A DNA stretch of 16,597 bases from VRUE01 sp035266685. Lineage in GTDB: Bacteria > Actinomycetota > Thermoleophilia > Solirubrobacterales > 70-9. Position numbers and translations under genes: made by a program. The notes under the pieces are model-generated. The model worked only from the letters and a program-made list of their open reading frames with translations, made no database searches and was not told the DNA's origin. Below are positions 1 to 6,256 of the stretch, piece after piece (the stretch's first letter is position 1; each line of letters begins with the position of its first letter). The stretch spans positions 1 to 16,597 of the forward strand of contig DATFMX010000165.1 in the NCBI GenBank assembly GCA_035266685.1, read 5' to 3'.

Positions 1-95
1 TCGGGGGCGGAGGCGGGGGTGGGGGTGAGGCTGGCGGAAATGACTAACTCCTTCCCGGAGGGTTGTGACGATCGATCCTAGCTCTGCGTACAAGT

Positions 96-112
96 CCCGG
101 CATCCGGGTTTT
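96..112 (+). terminator. short hairpin plus T-tract, possible weak terminator
   Basis: CCCGG (96-100), a 3-nt loop and CCGGG (104-108) are followed by four T residues (109-112). This is the layout of an intrinsic terminator, but the stem is only 5 bp and the T-run is short. No gene is visible to its left within the window. The rest of 1-188 holds a G-rich purine tract at the extreme left edge and nothing I can call. Confidence 0.25.
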
Positions 113-188
113 GCCGCAACGATTACCCAATTGCGCGTATGCGCCAAACCGATTGACGCCGCGTGGGCGCGCCGCCCGGCCTCGGGCA

Positions 189-194
189 TAGAAT
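189..194 (+). promoter_or_regulatory. -10 box TAGAAT of the SRPBCC gene
   Basis: TAGAAT ends 11 nt before the ATG at 206. There is no Shine-Dalgarno in between, so the transcript would be leaderless or carry only a few leader bases. No recognisable TTGACA-like -35 is present at the usual distance. The same 11-nt geometry recurs before three other genes in the window. Confidence 0.5.
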
Positions 195-205
195 CGCGAT
201 CTCCG

Positions 206-724
206 ATGGGCCCAGTCAGCGCTGAGATCGAGATCGACGCCCCCCGCGAGCGGGTCTTCGCCACGATCGCCGACCTGGCGCGGCGCCCGTCCTTCACCGA
301 CCGCTTCCAGCACGCCTTCCACCTGACCCGGATCGATCCCACGGGGGTCGGCGCCGGCGCTCGCTTCCGCACCGGCCCGGCGCGGCGCAGGGTCTGGATG
401 GACACGGCGATAACCGAGCAGGAGCCGCCCCACAAGTTGGTCGAGCGCGGTCGCGGCGGGCGCGCCAACCGCATCCCGACCGCGACGGTCTGGGAGCTGA
501 CCGAGGGCGCCGGCTCGCTGACCAAGGTCCAGGTCTCCTTCTGGACCGAGCCTTCGAACCCGGTCGATCGCGCCCTGGAGACGCTTTCGGGCGGCGCTGG
601 AGCGGCCCGGCGCGGCTGGCATGAGGCGCTGCGGCGGCTGCGCGACCAGCTCGAGAGCGAGGGGGTGCCGCCGGCCCCGGTCGGCGTCGCCGGCGGCAAT
701 CCCCACGCAACGGGCATCCCGTAG
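206..724 (+). CDS. SRPBCC (START/Bet v1-fold) family protein
   Basis: The 172-aa product starts with the SRPBCC signature: a short first strand (SAEIEIDAPRERVFATIADL, residues 5-24) followed by the helix-grip pattern with a conserved Phe/Trp region and a long C-terminal amphipathic helix (about residues 135-153) ending LRRLRDQLES. Members of this family have a hydrophobic ligand cavity and bind or modify lipids, polyketides or other hydrophobic compounds; the ligand cannot be told from the sequence. The ATG at 206 is chosen because the SRPBCC domain begins there and a -10 box lies just upstream; the frame stays open back to a GTG at 65, but that extension looks non-coding and would contain the promoter. 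A proline/glycine-rich tail follows the last helix. The next gene starts 27 nt downstream with its own -10 box, so this is probably a single-gene unit. Confidence 0.75.
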   Translation: MGPVSAEIEIDAPRERVFATIADLARRPSFTDRFQHAFHLTRIDPTGVGAGARFRTGPARRRVWMDTAITEQEPPHKLVERGRGGRANRIPTATVWELTEGAGSLTKVQVSFWTEPSNPVDRALETLSGGAGAARRGWHEALRRLRDQLESEGVPPAPVGVAGGNPHATGIP

Positions 725-734
725 GCGCGCTTAA

Positions 735-740
735 TAGACT
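735..740 (+). promoter_or_regulatory. -10 box TAGACT of the lipoprotein gene
   Basis: TAGACT lies in the 27-nt gap after the SRPBCC stop codon and ends 11 nt before the ATG at 752. It gives the lipoprotein its own promoter; no Shine-Dalgarno is visible. Confidence 0.5.
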
Positions 741-751
741 CCGCGCCGCCG

Positions 752-1300
752 ATGGCCCGCCACCGTCTGACCCCCCTGCCGCTGCTGTTCGCGCTGCTGC
801 TCGCCGCGAGCGCTTTCGCGCTCTCGGCCTGCGGCTACTCGAGCGACTCCAAGGACGTCTCCGAGGGCGAGCCGGTGGAGCTCGGCGCGCTGAAGTACAA
901 CGTGATCTTCTCCCGCTACCTCAACCGGCATGACAACGAGGACTCCGCCTACCTCGTCGGCCAGCCCGAACCGCCCGAGGGGCACGGCTACTTCGGCGTC
1001 TTCCTCGAAGTCCAGAACAAGAGCGAAGAGACGCAGACCCTCTCCGACTCCTTCACGATCACCGACGCCGGCCACCAGACCTTCAAGGCGATTCCCAGCG
1101 AAAGCCTCTACGCCTTCCCATTTGGCGGAACGGTCACCTCGCAGGAACAGATCCCGCTCGTCGACTCGACCCCCCAGCAGGGCCCGATCGAGGGCTCGCT
1201 GGTGCTCTTCGAGCTGCCCGCCTCCGCCTCCGAGAACCGTCCCCTGACGCTCTCGATCGGCGGCCCCGACGGCCCGGCCAAGGTCACCCTCGACCTCTAG
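752..1300 (+). CDS. secreted lipoprotein, DUF4352-like domain
   Basis: This 182-aa protein carries a type II signal peptide: a basic start (MARHR), a leucine/alanine core (about residues 9-23) and the lipobox L-S-A-C with the lipid-carrying Cys at residue 27. The mature protein should be anchored to the outer face of the cell membrane. After a short acidic linker, residues about 45-180 form a beta-rich, Ig-like domain with the DUF4352 pattern (a strand with FGVFLEVQNKSEE, then TLSDSFTITDAGHQTF). DUF4352 domains are found in many actinobacterial and firmicute lipoproteins and have no fixed biochemical role, so none is assigned. The gene converges on the penicillin-binding protein gene; a strong palindrome fills the 61-nt gap between their stop codons. 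Confidence 0.8.
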   Translation: MARHRLTPLPLLFALLLAASAFALSACGYSSDSKDVSEGEPVELGALKYNVIFSRYLNRHDNEDSAYLVGQPEPPEGHGYFGVFLEVQNKSEETQTLSDSFTITDAGHQTFKAIPSESLYAFPFGGTVTSQEQIPLVDSTPQQGPIEGSLVLFELPASASENRPLTLSIGGPDGPAKVTLDL

Positions 1301-1308
1301 CTTCCCTC

Positions 1309-1360
1309 CGGCGCGGTAGAGGTTTGAGTCGCATAGCGGTCGAAACCTCGACCGCGGTCG
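1309..1360. repeat. palindromic repeat copy 1; likely bidirectional terminator
   Basis: A 14-bp inverted repeat (arms 1312-1325 and 1343-1356, 13 of 14 pairs, one A-G mismatch at 1318/1350) encloses a 17-nt loop. It fills the gap between two converging stop codons (1300 and 1362), so a transcription-terminating hairpin for both genes is the simplest role; T-runs are short. Positions 1311-1360 match 6931-6980 at 41 of 50 bases with no gap and in the same orientation, so this is a member of a dispersed palindromic family and not an isolated terminator. Read on the minus strand in the frame used by copy 2, it is open and gives DRGRGFDRYATQTSTAP. Confidence 0.75.
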
Positions 1361-1361
1361 C

Positions 1362-3104
1362 TCAAAGGCCGGTCGAGAGGACTTCGGCGGCGATCGGGGC
1401 GGCGACTTCGCCTCCTGCCGCTTCGGCTTCGACCAGCAGCACGCCGACCGCCAGCTTCGCCTTTTCGGCCGGGGCGAAGGCGGTGAACCAGGCGTCCTTG
1501 ATCTGCTCCGGTTCTTCTTCGCCTTCGGATCCCGGCTTCGGGCCGAGCTCCGCGGTGCCGGTCTTGCCGGCGACCTGCGCCTCGGGGATCGCGGCTGCGG
1601 TGCCGGTGCCGCCGGTGACCACGCCGATCATCAATTCGGTCAGCTCGCCGGCGACCTTCTTCGACATCACCCTGGTCGATTCGGCGCGTGGGCGCAGCTT
1701 GCGGTTGGCGACGACGGAGTTCGGCTCGCGCACGCCGCCGTTGCCGATCGTCTGCGCGACCGAGGCCATCTCCAGCGGCGTCGCCAGCACCTCCCCCTGG
1801 CCGATCGCGCTGACGCCGAGGTCGAGTTCGCTGCCGATTTCCTCCGGGATCGTCGATTCGGGCGGTTCGACCGCCGCGACGACGTCGGGCGCGTAGAGGG
1901 TCAGCGGCCGGTTGAAGCCGAAGCGTTCGGCGGTCGCGACCAGTTCGTCGTTGCCGATCTTCGGCCCCAGCGGGGCGAAGTCGGCGTTGCAGGACTCGGC
2001 GAAGGCCTCGCGGAAGGTGCCGCCGCAGACCTCGCCGTTGGCGTTGCTGATGAAACGGCCGCCGACGTTGACCCCGTCGGTCAGTTCGAATTCGTCGTCG
2101 AGTGAGACGACGCCCTTGATCAGGGCGGCGGTGCTGGTGATCGTCTTGAAGGTCGAGCCGGGCGGCTGCGGCGCCGAGAACGCCTGGCCGGCGAGCGCGC
2201 GGACGTCGCCGCTGCGCGCGTCGAGTACGGCGACGCCGCCGGCGCGCCCGGCCAGCCCGCTCACCGCCGCCTGCTGCAGGTCGGGGTCGATCGTCGTCTT
2301 CACCGGCGCTCCGGCCTGCGGCTTCGCCTGGGCGAGGATGCGCGCCGAACCGCCCTTGGCGGTGACCGCGAGCAGCGAGCCGCCGGGCTTGCCGGCGAGC
2401 CGCCGGTTGAAGGCCTGCTCGAGCCCGCTGACGCCGACCGGGGTGCCCGCGGGAAAGCCCTGGCGGGCGAGCGCCGGCAGGTCTTCTTCCGCCGCTTCGC
2501 CGATTTCGCCGGTCACATCGATTGCCGCGCTGCCCAGTGGGTGCTCGCGTTCGGTCGCCGGGCCTGCGGCGAGCGGCGTGCCGTCGCGGGCGAGGATCGG
2601 CGCCCGCGGCGCCAGTTCGATCCTGTTTTCGAGCTGCTCGCCGGGCTCGAGCCCCGGGAAGGCGAGGCTGCGGTCCCAGGCGACCCCGCCTTCCGCGTAG
2701 GGGACCTGAACCTCGGATGCGAAGCGGCCGAAGGCGACGGTGCCGACTTCGATCGGCACCGGGACCACGGTGTCGCCGTCGCGGTCGGTGGGCTCGCCTG
2801 GGGAGTCCGGGTCGAGGTTGCGCAACGTCGCCACTTCGGCCGCTTCGCGGTAGGCCTTGGCGAACTCGCTCGCCCCGACCGCTTCGCGCGAGGAGTCGTT
2901 CAGCTCCCCGTACATCGCGGCGAAGTCCTTGCGTGCCCAGGCTTCGGCGAAGCGCTGGGCGGTTTCCTTCTCCGGCGACCCGGAGGCGCCGGTGACCGCC
3001 CCGACGATGAACGCAATCAGCGCGACCGCGACGAGCGGCGCGGCGCGCGTGATCAGACGGCGGCGTCGCTGTACCGCGGTAGACGGATCGTTCACCAGCG
3101 GCAA
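1362..3104 (-). CDS. class B penicillin-binding protein, transpeptidase
   Basis: The 580-aa product is a membrane-anchored D,D-transpeptidase that cross-links peptidoglycan outside the cell. After a basic N-terminus comes one membrane helix (about 23-38), an NTF2-like/MecA_N domain (about 45-150), a dimerisation region with the APRAPILARDGTPLA segment (165-180), and a transpeptidase domain (about 285-580). The catalytic motifs are all present: S317-T-F-K320 (nucleophile Ser317), S371-C-N373, and K514-T-G-T517. An acidic Glu/Gly-rich insert follows the KTGT motif. The frame opens at a TTG (3104), but a -10 box TAAATT overlaps that codon; the GTG at 3095 (Val4), 7 nt after the box, is the more likely start and would give 577 aa. 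It lies 30 nt behind the MarP-like protease gene on the same strand, so the two may be co-transcribed as well as using this internal promoter. Confidence 0.9.
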   Translation of the reverse strand: MPLVNDPSTAVQRRRRLITRAAPLVAVALIAFIVGAVTGASGSPEKETAQRFAEAWARKDFAAMYGELNDSSREAVGASEFAKAYREAAEVATLRNLDPDSPGEPTDRDGDTVVPVPIEVGTVAFGRFASEVQVPYAEGGVAWDRSLAFPGLEPGEQLENRIELAPRAPILARDGTPLAAGPATEREHPLGSAAIDVTGEIGEAAEEDLPALARQGFPAGTPVGVSGLEQAFNRRLAGKPGGSLLAVTAKGGSARILAQAKPQAGAPVKTTIDPDLQQAAVSGLAGRAGGVAVLDARSGDVRALAGQAFSAPQPPGSTFKTITSTAALIKGVVSLDDEFELTDGVNVGGRFISNANGEVCGGTFREAFAESCNADFAPLGPKIGNDELVATAERFGFNRPLTLYAPDVVAAVEPPESTIPEEIGSELDLGVSAIGQGEVLATPLEMASVAQTIGNGGVREPNSVVANRKLRPRAESTRVMSKKVAGELTELMIGVVTGGTGTAAAIPEAQVAGKTGTAELGPKPGSEGEEEPEQIKDAWFTAFAPAEKAKLAVGVLLVEAEAAGGEVAAPIAAEVLSTGL

Positions 3105-3108
3105 TTTA
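3103..3108 (-). promoter_or_regulatory. -10 box TAAATT, sets the PBP start
   Basis: On the minus strand TAAATT runs from 3108 to 3103 and the next start codon after it is GTG at 3095, 7 nt away. This fits the leaderless spacing seen across the window and argues against the TTG at 3104 as the initiation codon. Confidence 0.4.
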
Positions 3109-3134
3109 GTCTGAGCGAAGGTCGGGTACCGGAG

Positions 3135-4277
3135 CTATCCCGTACAGGCACCCGTGCCCACCGGTGCGAACGACCTGTTGAGAGCTTGTTCGACGACGTC
3201 GTCCGGGATCGCGAAGCCGCCGCGCGCGCCGCTGGTCGTGGCGGCGAAGACGGTCGCCATCACGCGGCCCCGGCCATCGACCAGGGGGCCGCCTGAGTTG
3301 CCGCTGCGCACGGCGCCGCGCAGGAAGGCGATCGAGCGGTGGATCGGGCCGTTGCCGTAGGAGTCCTCGCTGATCACGGTCGTCGTATCGCCCATGCGCG
3401 CGGGGGTCACCGCGTAGGGGCCGTTTTCGGGGTAGCCGAGAACCGCGCCCGCGGTGTCGGGCTGTGGGTCGGGGGCGATCGCCAGCGGCTCCAGCGGCGC
3501 CTCGATCCGCAGCAGCGCCAGGTCGTTGCCGGGGTCGTAGTGGACCGGCGTCGCCTCGAGCGACGCGCCGTCGAGGGTCGTGACGGTGGTGTCTTCCTCG
3601 CCGGCGATCACGTGCGCGTTGGTGACGACGAGGCCCGGCGCGGCCACCCAGCCCGAGCCCTCGACCCCCAGCCCGCAGGCGGTGCCCAGCACGCGCACGA
3701 CCGAGTGGTTCGCCCGCCGCACGCCAGGCTCGCGGGCGACCGCCGTGTCGGGCGGGGAGAGCGGCGTCGTCGGACCGACGATCGAGGGCGCCGGGTCGAC
3801 CCGGTTGAGCGCGTTGAGGACCGGGCCGGAGGGCGGCAGCAGGTCGTTGAGGCGGCGCAGGATCAGCGAGCGCTGGACGTCGCCGCGCAGCTGCGCGGTT
3901 CCCGGAGCGTGCAGGGCGACGGCGCCGAAGACCCAGATCAGCCCCAGCGCCACCGCGGCGACCAACGCCGCCCCGCCTGCGCCGTCGGCGAGGCGCAGCA
4001 CGCGACCGCGGATCACCCGGGAGCGCAGGCCGAGCGCCAGGCTCTCCACGGTCACGGCGACGAGGGCGCCCACCAGCAGCGCCCCGATCGCGGCGAAGAG
4101 CGGCGCGTAGGGGGAGCTCGACCCCTCGCTCAAGAGCAGCGGCCCCCCGCGGCTGCCGGCAAGCGCCCCCGCCGCGAAGCCGACCAGGGTGAGGACGCCG
4201 ACGATCAGCCCCTGTCGGTAGCCCCATATGGCGAAGGCGATGGTGAAGGCGACGATCGCCCAGTCGAGAACGGTCAC
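3135..4277 (-). CDS. marP: MarP-like membrane serine protease (CvpA + trypsin-like)
   Basis: The 380-aa product has an N-terminal CvpA/colicin-V-production domain with four hydrophobic segments (about 5-20, 23-41, 58-78, 99-122) and a C-terminal chymotrypsin-fold protease facing outside (about 185-378). The triad is visible as H222 (TNAHV), D252 (GNDLALL) and S328 (GNSGGPL). C201 and C378 sit where the regulatory disulfide of Mycobacterium tuberculosis MarP (Rv3671c, 397 aa) joins the two ends of the protease domain, and all triad spacings are close to MarP. MarP is needed for acid and oxidative-stress survival and processes the peptidoglycan hydrolase RipA; a similar envelope role fits the PBP gene 30 nt downstream. 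The frame extends far upstream to 4568 through the divergent HxlR gene; the GTG at 4277 (MTVLDWAIVAF) is the usual CvpA-type start. The symbol is by similarity. Confidence 0.85.
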   Translation of the reverse strand: MTVLDWAIVAFTIAFAIWGYRQGLIVGVLTLVGFAAGALAGSRGGPLLLSEGSSSPYAPLFAAIGALLVGALVAVTVESLALGLRSRVIRGRVLRLADGAGGAALVAAVALGLIWVFGAVALHAPGTAQLRGDVQRSLILRRLNDLLPPSGPVLNALNRVDPAPSIVGPTTPLSPPDTAVAREPGVRRANHSVVRVLGTACGLGVEGSGWVAAPGLVVTNAHVIAGEEDTTVTTLDGASLEATPVHYDPGNDLALLRIEAPLEPLAIAPDPQPDTAGAVLGYPENGPYAVTPARMGDTTTVISEDSYGNGPIHRSIAFLRGAVRSGNSGGPLVDGRGRVMATVFAATTSGARGGFAIPDDVVEQALNRSFAPVGTGACTG

Positions 4278-4305
4278 GGCTGAATACAAGCAGGCGAGCC
4301 CATCA

Positions 4306-4320
4306 CTTACGTTCAGTAAG
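4306..4320. promoter_or_regulatory. palindromic operator candidate for the HxlR regulator
   Basis: CTTACgttcaGTAAG is a perfect 5-bp inverted repeat with a 5-nt spacer in the intergenic region between the divergent protease and HxlR genes. It overlaps the TAAGCT hexamer (4317-4322) that lies 8 nt before the HxlR GTG. HxlR-type regulators are dimeric winged-helix proteins that bind short palindromes, so autoregulation, possibly together with control of the divergent protease gene, is a reasonable inference. Confidence 0.45.
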
Positions 4321-4322
4321 CT
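4317..4322 (+). promoter_or_regulatory. -10 box TAAGCT of the HxlR gene
   Basis: TAAGCT ends 8 nt before the GTG at 4331 and overlaps the right arm of the palindrome at 4306-4320. Binding at the palindrome would block this promoter. Confidence 0.4.
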
Positions 4323-4330
4323 GGAACGAG

Positions 4331-4663
4331 GTGGAGGCTTCATCCGTGCAAGAGCAGCCCCCCGGCGTCTGCCCGCATTTCCACGACGCGATCGAGTTGA
4401 TCGGCAAACGCTGGACCGGAGCGATCGTCTTCGCGCTGACCGAGGGCTCGCTGCGCTTCGGCGAGCTGCGCGAGGCGGTGCCCGGGCTCTCGGACCGGCT
4501 GCTCTCCAGCAGGCTGCGCGAGCTCGAGCGCGAGGGGCTCGTCGCCCGCGACGTCGAACCCGGCTCACCGGTTCGCGTCAGCTACTCGCTGACCGAGGCA
4601 GGGGCTGAGCTGCGGCCCGTGATGGTCGAATTGAAGGCCTGGGCCAACCGCTGGCGCGCCTGA
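4331..4663 (+). CDS. HxlR-family winged-helix transcriptional regulator
   Basis: The 110-aa length and the sequence are typical of HxlR/DUF24 regulators: an N-terminal Cys-Pro (C14-P15), the core IELIGKRWTGAIVFAL, the recognition region RFGELREAVPGLSDRLLSSRLRELEREGLV and the wing VRVSYSLTEAGAELRPVM. In YodB/QorR-type members the N-terminal cysteine senses oxidants or reactive electrophiles; C14 is in the right place, but its role here is inference. The start is GTG at 4331, with a second in-frame GTG at 4346 as an alternative. The gene is divergent from the MarP-like protease with a palindrome between them, so a stress-linked control of that gene is possible. Confidence 0.85.
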   Translation: MEASSVQEQPPGVCPHFHDAIELIGKRWTGAIVFALTEGSLRFGELREAVPGLSDRLLSSRLRELEREGLVARDVEPGSPVRVSYSLTEAGAELRPVMVELKAWANRWRA

Positions 4664-4667
4664 CGCG

Positions 4668-4695
4668 CGAGGACCGGCGCATATCGGCGTCCTCG
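4668..4695 (+). terminator. hairpin after the HxlR gene, weak terminator candidate
   Basis: CGAGGAC (4668-4674) and GTCCTCG (4689-4695) form a perfect 7-bp stem around a 14-nt loop, starting 4 nt after the HxlR stop codon. There is no T-tract, so it may be a transcript-end hairpin and not a classical intrinsic terminator. The rest of the gap to 4782 carries only the xseA -10 box. Confidence 0.3.
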
Positions 4696-4770
4696 GTCGC
4701 TCGCGTGCAGAGCACGCCACGCTCCCTGTGTCCTTGATCTGCTTGGTCCTCGTGCGTCAGGGGACACGGA

Positions 4771-4776
4771 TAGCCT
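4771..4776 (+). promoter_or_regulatory. -10 box TAGCCT of xseAB
   Basis: TAGCCT ends 6 nt before the GTG start of xseA at 4783, the spacing expected when transcription begins at the start codon itself. The GGGAAG between them is too close to the GTG to work well as a ribosome binding site. Confidence 0.5.
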
Positions 4777-4782
4777 GGGAAG

Positions 4783-6054
4783 GTGGACTTACCGGGACCG
4801 TTTGCAGTTGGCCGCTACGCGAGGACGTTGCGTGAAGAGCTCCGAAAGCGGGCACGGGTACAGCTGATCGGCGAGATCACCGGCCTGCGCCACACGCAGA
4901 AGCAGTCGTATTTCGAGTTGCGCGACGCCGAGGGCGCGGTCCCATGCACGATCTGGGCGAACGAATTGGCGGCCCTCGAGCTCCCCGAGGGGGCGCTGCG
5001 CGACGGTGCGGAATTCGTCGCCGTGGGCGGGCCCGACTACTTCATCGGCAGCGCCGCCTCCTCCCCCGCCTTCTCGTTTCGTGTTACCCACCTGCGGCTG
5101 GCCGGCGAGGGGGATCTGCTGGCGCGGTTGGAGGCGCTGCGCAAGCAGTTGCGCTCCGAGGGGCTTTTCGAGCTGCAGAAACAGCTTGCGCGACCGCGGC
5201 TGCCGAGGACGATCGGCGTGGTGACGGCGGAGCGCGGCGCCGCGCGGCGCGATCTGCTCGCCGGTTTGGAGCGGCGCGGCTGGGCGGGCAGGGTGATCTG
5301 GGCGTTCGCGCCGGTGCAGGACCGGCGCGCGGCGCCGGCGATCGGCGCGGCGATCCAGGACCTCGCCGCCACCCCCGAGGTCGAGACGATCGTCGTCACC
5401 CGCGGCGGCGGCAGCCTCGCCGACCTCTGGGCTTTCTGCGACGAGACGCTCTGCCGCACCGTGGCGATGCTGCGCGTGCCGGTGATCAGTGCCGTCGGCC
5501 ACGAGCGCGACTCGACCCTGATCGACGACGTCGCCGCGGTCGCCTGCTCGACCCCGACCCACGCCGCCGAGGCGGCGGTGCCGCTCGACTGCAACGCGGC
5601 GCGCGAGGCGCTGGGGCGCGACGCGGTCGGGCTGCGCCGGGCGGCGGAGCGGGCGGTCGGCAGCCGCAGTCGCCACCTGGTCTCGCTGGCCCGCGGCCCG
5701 GCGCGGGCGCTGCGGCGCGAGCGCGGCGCGCTGAACCAGAAGACGCGCGAGATCCGCGCCGCCTCCGAGCGCGGCCTCGCCGAGCGCCGCGCCTTCCAGC
5801 GCCGCCTGGCGACGGTCGTGCTGGCGCGCGCCGCGCGCCGCGCCGCCGGCGCCGAAGCCGACAGCAGCCGCGAGGCCCTGCACCGGGCGGCGGTCGCCCT
5901 GCGCGCGCACGAGCCGGAGCGCACGCTGGAGCGCGGCTACGCGCTCGCCGAGGCCCCGGACGGGGAGCCGCTGACCAGCGCCGCCGCGGCCCGGGCCGCC
6001 GATGAGATTAACCTGCGCTTCAGCGATGGCCGAATCCGCGTCCGAGAAGCCTGA
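4783..6054 (+). CDS. xseA: exodeoxyribonuclease VII large subunit
   Basis: XseA is the catalytic subunit of exonuclease VII, which degrades single-stranded DNA from both ends to short oligonucleotides in mismatch repair and DNA clean-up. The 423-aa protein (about 456 in E. coli) has an N-terminal OB-fold (about 1-105, with ELRDAEGAVPCTIWANE), then the catalytic domain with GVVTAERGAARRDLL (145-159), RGGGSLADLWAF (207-218) and ISAVGHERDSTLIDDVAA (235-252) followed by STPTHAAEAAVP, then a long Arg/Ala-rich helical region (about 270-370) that builds the XseB-binding stalk, and the conserved tail LERGYALAE...G.PL...RFSDGRI. The small-subunit gene xseB overlaps its 3' end by 29 nt. The start is a GTG set by the -10 box immediately upstream; the 119-nt gap behind HxlR separates the two transcripts. 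Confidence 0.95.
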   Translation: MDLPGPFAVGRYARTLREELRKRARVQLIGEITGLRHTQKQSYFELRDAEGAVPCTIWANELAALELPEGALRDGAEFVAVGGPDYFIGSAASSPAFSFRVTHLRLAGEGDLLARLEALRKQLRSEGLFELQKQLARPRLPRTIGVVTAERGAARRDLLAGLERRGWAGRVIWAFAPVQDRRAAPAIGAAIQDLAATPEVETIVVTRGGGSLADLWAFCDETLCRTVAMLRVPVISAVGHERDSTLIDDVAAVACSTPTHAAEAAVPLDCNAAREALGRDAVGLRRAAERAVGSRSRHLVSLARGPARALRRERGALNQKTREIRAASERGLAERRAFQRRLATVVLARAARRAAGAEADSSREALHRAAVALRAHEPERTLERGYALAEAPDGEPLTSAAAARAADEINLRFSDGRIRVREA

Positions 6055-6256
6055 GTCCTACGAGGCCGCCGTCGAGCGGCTCGAGCAGATCATCGACCGC
6101 CTCGACTCCGGCCAGGCCGGCCTGCGCGAAACGCTCGAGCTCTGCCGCGAGGGCCGCGAGCTGGTCACCTACTGCTCGGCCGAGCTCGACGCGGTCAGCG
6201 AGGGCCTCGAAGAGCTCAAGCTGGACGAGCTGGCGGCGAAATTAGAGCGGGCCTGA
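6026..6256 (+). CDS. xseB: exodeoxyribonuclease VII small subunit
   Basis: The 76-aa product has the full XseB pattern: SYEAAVERLEQIIDRLDSGQAGLRETLELCREGRELVTYCSAELD, a helical hairpin, many copies of which coat the XseA stalk. The ATG at 6026 is inside the end of xseA (29-nt overlap), the common arrangement that couples translation of the two subunits; an upstream ATG at 6002 in the same frame would add eight residues unlike the family. The last 15 nt overlap tail-to-tail with the end of the addA-like gene on the other strand. Confidence 0.92.
   Translation: MAESASEKPESYEAAVERLEQIIDRLDSGQAGLRETLELCREGRELVTYCSAELDAVSEGLEELKLDELAAKLERA

Noticed and set aside
65..205. Upstream extension of the SRPBCC gene from a GTG at 65
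   Set aside because: It contains the -10 box and a hairpin, and the residues do not resemble SRPBCC proteins.
4278..4568. N-terminal extension of the protease frame
   Set aside because: It runs antisense through the well-supported HxlR gene; the CvpA domain begins at MTVLDW (4277).
4724..4770. Inverted repeat GTGTCC...GGACAC before xseA as an operator
   Set aside because: Arms are only 6 bp and more than 25 nt apart, which is expected by chance in this composition.
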